Assembly: GCF_013373865.1 (NCBI RefSeq)
Contig: NC_050477.1
Span: 8,860,722 to 8,924,721, forward strand
DNA from: Monomorium pharaonis
Lineage: Eukaryota; Arthropoda; Insecta; Hymenoptera; Formicidae
DNA: 64,000 bases
Reading direction: 5' to 3'
Below, one piece after another: positions 61,281-64,000 of this stretch (within the stretch, counting starts at the first letter, position 1; each line of letters begins with the position of its first letter). A model generated the notes under the pieces. It was not told the origin of the DNA and searched no databases. It saw only the letters and a list, made by a program, of their open reading frames with translations. The translations under genes were made by a program, and so were the position numbers.

Positions 61281-64000
61281 TCGGAGTGCTCTCTTACCTC
61301 ACTCTATCTTTGTTCAATGCCAATAAATAAAACAGAATGTGTCAACAGAGCCTCCAGACGCTTCAGATTTGCTTTGCCGAACGCACCCATTGGAGCAATG
61401 CAGGAGTGTGTACACATACACAGGATCCTGTAGTTTGTTTTTCCATGTTGTACCACAAGTTACATTTTATTCTTTATATTTCTTATTAATGTAAATAATA
61501 TAGTACAATTTCGTATAAATATATTGTTTCAAATAACTTTGATAAAACTCGAATTAAATTAATCAATAATTATAACAAAAAAAAAACTTAATAGAGGAGA
61601 GAAGACGTTGACTAGATAAAGGATTATGGAATTCACAATATTTTGTTGAGTTCGTCCAAAATTCAATGATTAATTAGACGATTCAATGATTAATATGTTT
61701 ATGTAATTTTAACAAAAAGATTCAAAAGAATATAATATCCAAAATTATATCCGTTGTTACTATTATTTAATGATAATATAAGTCATAAAGAAAGAAATAA
61801 AAAAGCAAATAAGAAATTTCAAATACTAATACTAAATATTAAACAAAACATTTAAAAAAGCTTTAAAACTGGCGGCTTATATTACAAGCTTAGGGATAAA
61901 AAACGACACAGACTTTAGTGAAGCAATTTTACTTTAATTTTTTTTCAATATCATGTATTATTTAAAGTTCTTAATGTTATTTTTATTACAGAGTCAATTG
62001 TAATTTTTATAACAAATCAAAATTTTACAATGATTATGATCTTGATAACATTGCAAATTTCTTTGCCTAATATGCTACATGATATGAGAGAAATTTTATA
62101 ATATAATATAATTCAATTACTGGATAATCACTGGGTTTTTAAGATATTAATTATTAGTACAGGTGTGGCAAAAATAAAATTGTAACTACTGAAAGATAAA
62201 TTGATAATTACATAAGATTACATAAGACATACTACAATTATATTGTGTTGTTTAGATTATGCGAATTCTTATTTTTTACAGTAAAAAAGACGCATGTTAC
62301 TTCAATTTGATCATGAATGTATGATTCAGAGATTTCCAAAGTCGTAATATATAATATTATATTGAATAATAATTATTATGCTATAAAACAATTTTATTGT
62401 ATCTAACAAACATTAATTATGTAGAGAATGCATAGAGAATGTATAATAATGGCAATAATGTAACTGACGTGACATAAGTAACCTTTTAATATCAATATTA
62501 ATTCTGCGTTCGCATAAATACATTTCTAAGTAGCAATATGATAAACGGATATAAATTTTTCATTGAAATAATAATTAAACATTTTTAGTCAATTTCAGAA
62601 TTGTTTTATGAATTAACTGTAAATACACTTATATCTATCAATTTCAATTACATTCATCAGTTTTTTGGAATAATATTTAGAAAGAGAAAAGTGTCAACAA
62701 AAACAAATTAATTTAATCTAAATAAGTTTAAAAAATCTTGATTACATTCATCTCTTGAATTATATAGATTTTACGTTTTTGTGTGTATTTTTATTTATTA
62801 TTTATTACGTTTCATTTATAAATTGATATTGTTAGGATAATGAAATAAATGGCTGAAATACGAGACTAGTGTATAAGTGGGCGTTCATTCTTCACTGACA
62901 CAATAAAATAAAATACATAAAAAAACATACTTAATATGTGTATGAATATTTTACAGCGTATAGAGTACAATATGAAATATACGAATCGATAATGTAATAT
63001 GTAAAATAGTAATTATTACATTGTGAAACAATTCCATTATAACAAATATTAATTGCGTAGAGAAAGCAAAATGCTATACTTACATAAGTTATAGTGACCT
63101 TTTATTATCAAAGTTAATTCTGCGTTTGCATAAATACATTTCTAAGTAGCGAACACAGCAATTTAAAATTGCGCTAGTCATATACAACGTTAATCTACGT
63201 ATGTGTAAAATTTTAATAAAATTTTATTATTAAAAATTGAAAATACTCCTAGAAATATCCGCAAAAATATTCTTTTTTTTCACTTGAACACAAAGTATTT
63301 GGAAATAATATCTCACCATACTAATACAGAACTAATAAAAGTTTATGTTAATTATTTATACATGTGTTATACATGACCAAAATTTTATGCTTTATATATT
63401 CTTGACTAGATATCATAAGTCTTGCTACCTGTATTGCTTCATTATTTCTAAAATTATCCCATTTTGTTATAAATCAAAAAATATTTCCGAATTCTGAATA
63501 AGATTCTGATACAAAGCTTCAGAAAGCCCTAATTTGTTGAGTAAGTTAAAAAGGCACGTAAAAAAAAATTATTTAAAAGTTGAATTGTTGCAAATGTTGA
63601 TAAAAATACACATACACGCGCGCGTGTGTATGTGCGTGTAGAAATGTAAAACATTTTATAGATATGTTTAATGTAACAAAATGACAATTTATATTTTTTA
63701 TCTTTTCACGAATAATTCCTTTTATACACACAATATAAGTGCAGTGCTTAACGAAATTGCATTATCTAAAATATTTAACATTAAATTTACACACATTCTT
63801 TTTAAAAATATAAAAAATATTAAGAATACGGCAATTTAATATTCAATGTTAGGGTGTATACTTAAATTCTGTAAAAAAATTTCCTAATTTTTTCATAAAT
63901 TTTGTTCAAAATTCCAGGTAGAATTTTTAAATGTTGCTTTCATTGATGTATATGTTATTTATTTATTGTTAATCGATTGTCAACTTTTTTATTATCAAAA
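61281..64000. other. AT-rich non-coding right flank
   Basis: No supportable gene on either strand. Contains a diverged direct repeat (about 62380-62535 and 63018-63149) and a small AC/GC/GT alternating tract near 63609-63640. Confidence 0.6.
62380..63149. repeat. Diverged direct repeat, two copies of about 150 bp
   Basis: Both copies end with ATTCTGCGTTYGCATAAATA followed by CATTTCTAAGTAGC (62502-62535 and 63116-63149). Upstream both carry AACAATT..ATTGTA/ATTATA, TTAATT.YGTAGAGAA and CCTTTTAATATCAA-like text. They probably stem from a dispersed repeat family. Confidence 0.8.

Noticed and set aside
1..64000. tRNA, rRNA, CRISPR arrays or operons
   Set aside because: No cloverleaf B-box (GGTTCGANTCC) pattern, no rRNA core sequence and no spaced repeats were seen. 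The spliced genes mark this as eukaryotic nuclear DNA.

Overview
This is an AT-rich animal nuclear window with introns, GT-AG splice sites, many dinucleotide microsatellites and insect-type genes. The gene content and base composition fit an insect, most likely a hymenopteran such as an ant. That placement is an inference from style and gene families; no marker in the window proves it.

Layout. (1) 1.9-2.8 kb, minus strand: one large exon of a rhodopsin-family neuropeptide receptor, TM1 to TM5, ending at a splice donor. TM6-TM7 must lie left of the window. (2) 2.8-8.6 kb: non-coding. (3) 8.6-41.1 kb, plus strand: the window's main surprise, a long, intron-bearing, degraded copy of an axonemal dynein heavy chain. 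About 34 exon relics can be read in the right order, from AAA2 through AAA3, AAA4, the stalk with its microtubule-binding domain, AAA5 and AAA6 to the C-terminus. The best remembered match is the DNAH1 type. Most exon borders still carry AG/GT sites, but the reading frame is broken by at least nine in-frame stops and about ten frameshifts, so this is an unprocessed pseudogene. The tail, linker and AAA1 were not found upstream. Introns hold several small hairpin-forming repeats. (4) 42.1-43.4 kb, minus strand: a two-exon gene for the small cytochrome bc1 subunit QP-C (UQCRQ/QCR8). (5) 45.4-56.8 kb, plus strand: a rabphilin gene, with a GC-rich probable untranslated first exon region, a long first intron and nine coding exons that join in frame into 806 residues (Rab-binding helix and zinc finger, serine/acidic linker, C2A, C2B). 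(6) 57.2-59.2 kb, minus strand: two exons encoding eIF2B epsilon (640 residues), tail to tail with rabphilin. (7) 60.06-60.26 kb, minus strand: two possible small first exons of an unknown gene. (8) 60.45-61.28 kb: a large imperfect inverted repeat of about 830 bp with a very GC-rich core. (9) 61.3-64 kb: AT-rich non-coding DNA with a diverged direct repeat.

The genes are unrelated housekeeping and neuronal genes: mitochondrial respiration (UQCRQ), translation initiation (eIF2B epsilon), vesicle exocytosis (rabphilin) and neuropeptide signalling. They do not form a pathway. The observations most worth following are the decayed dynein gene and the long foldback at 60.9 kb.
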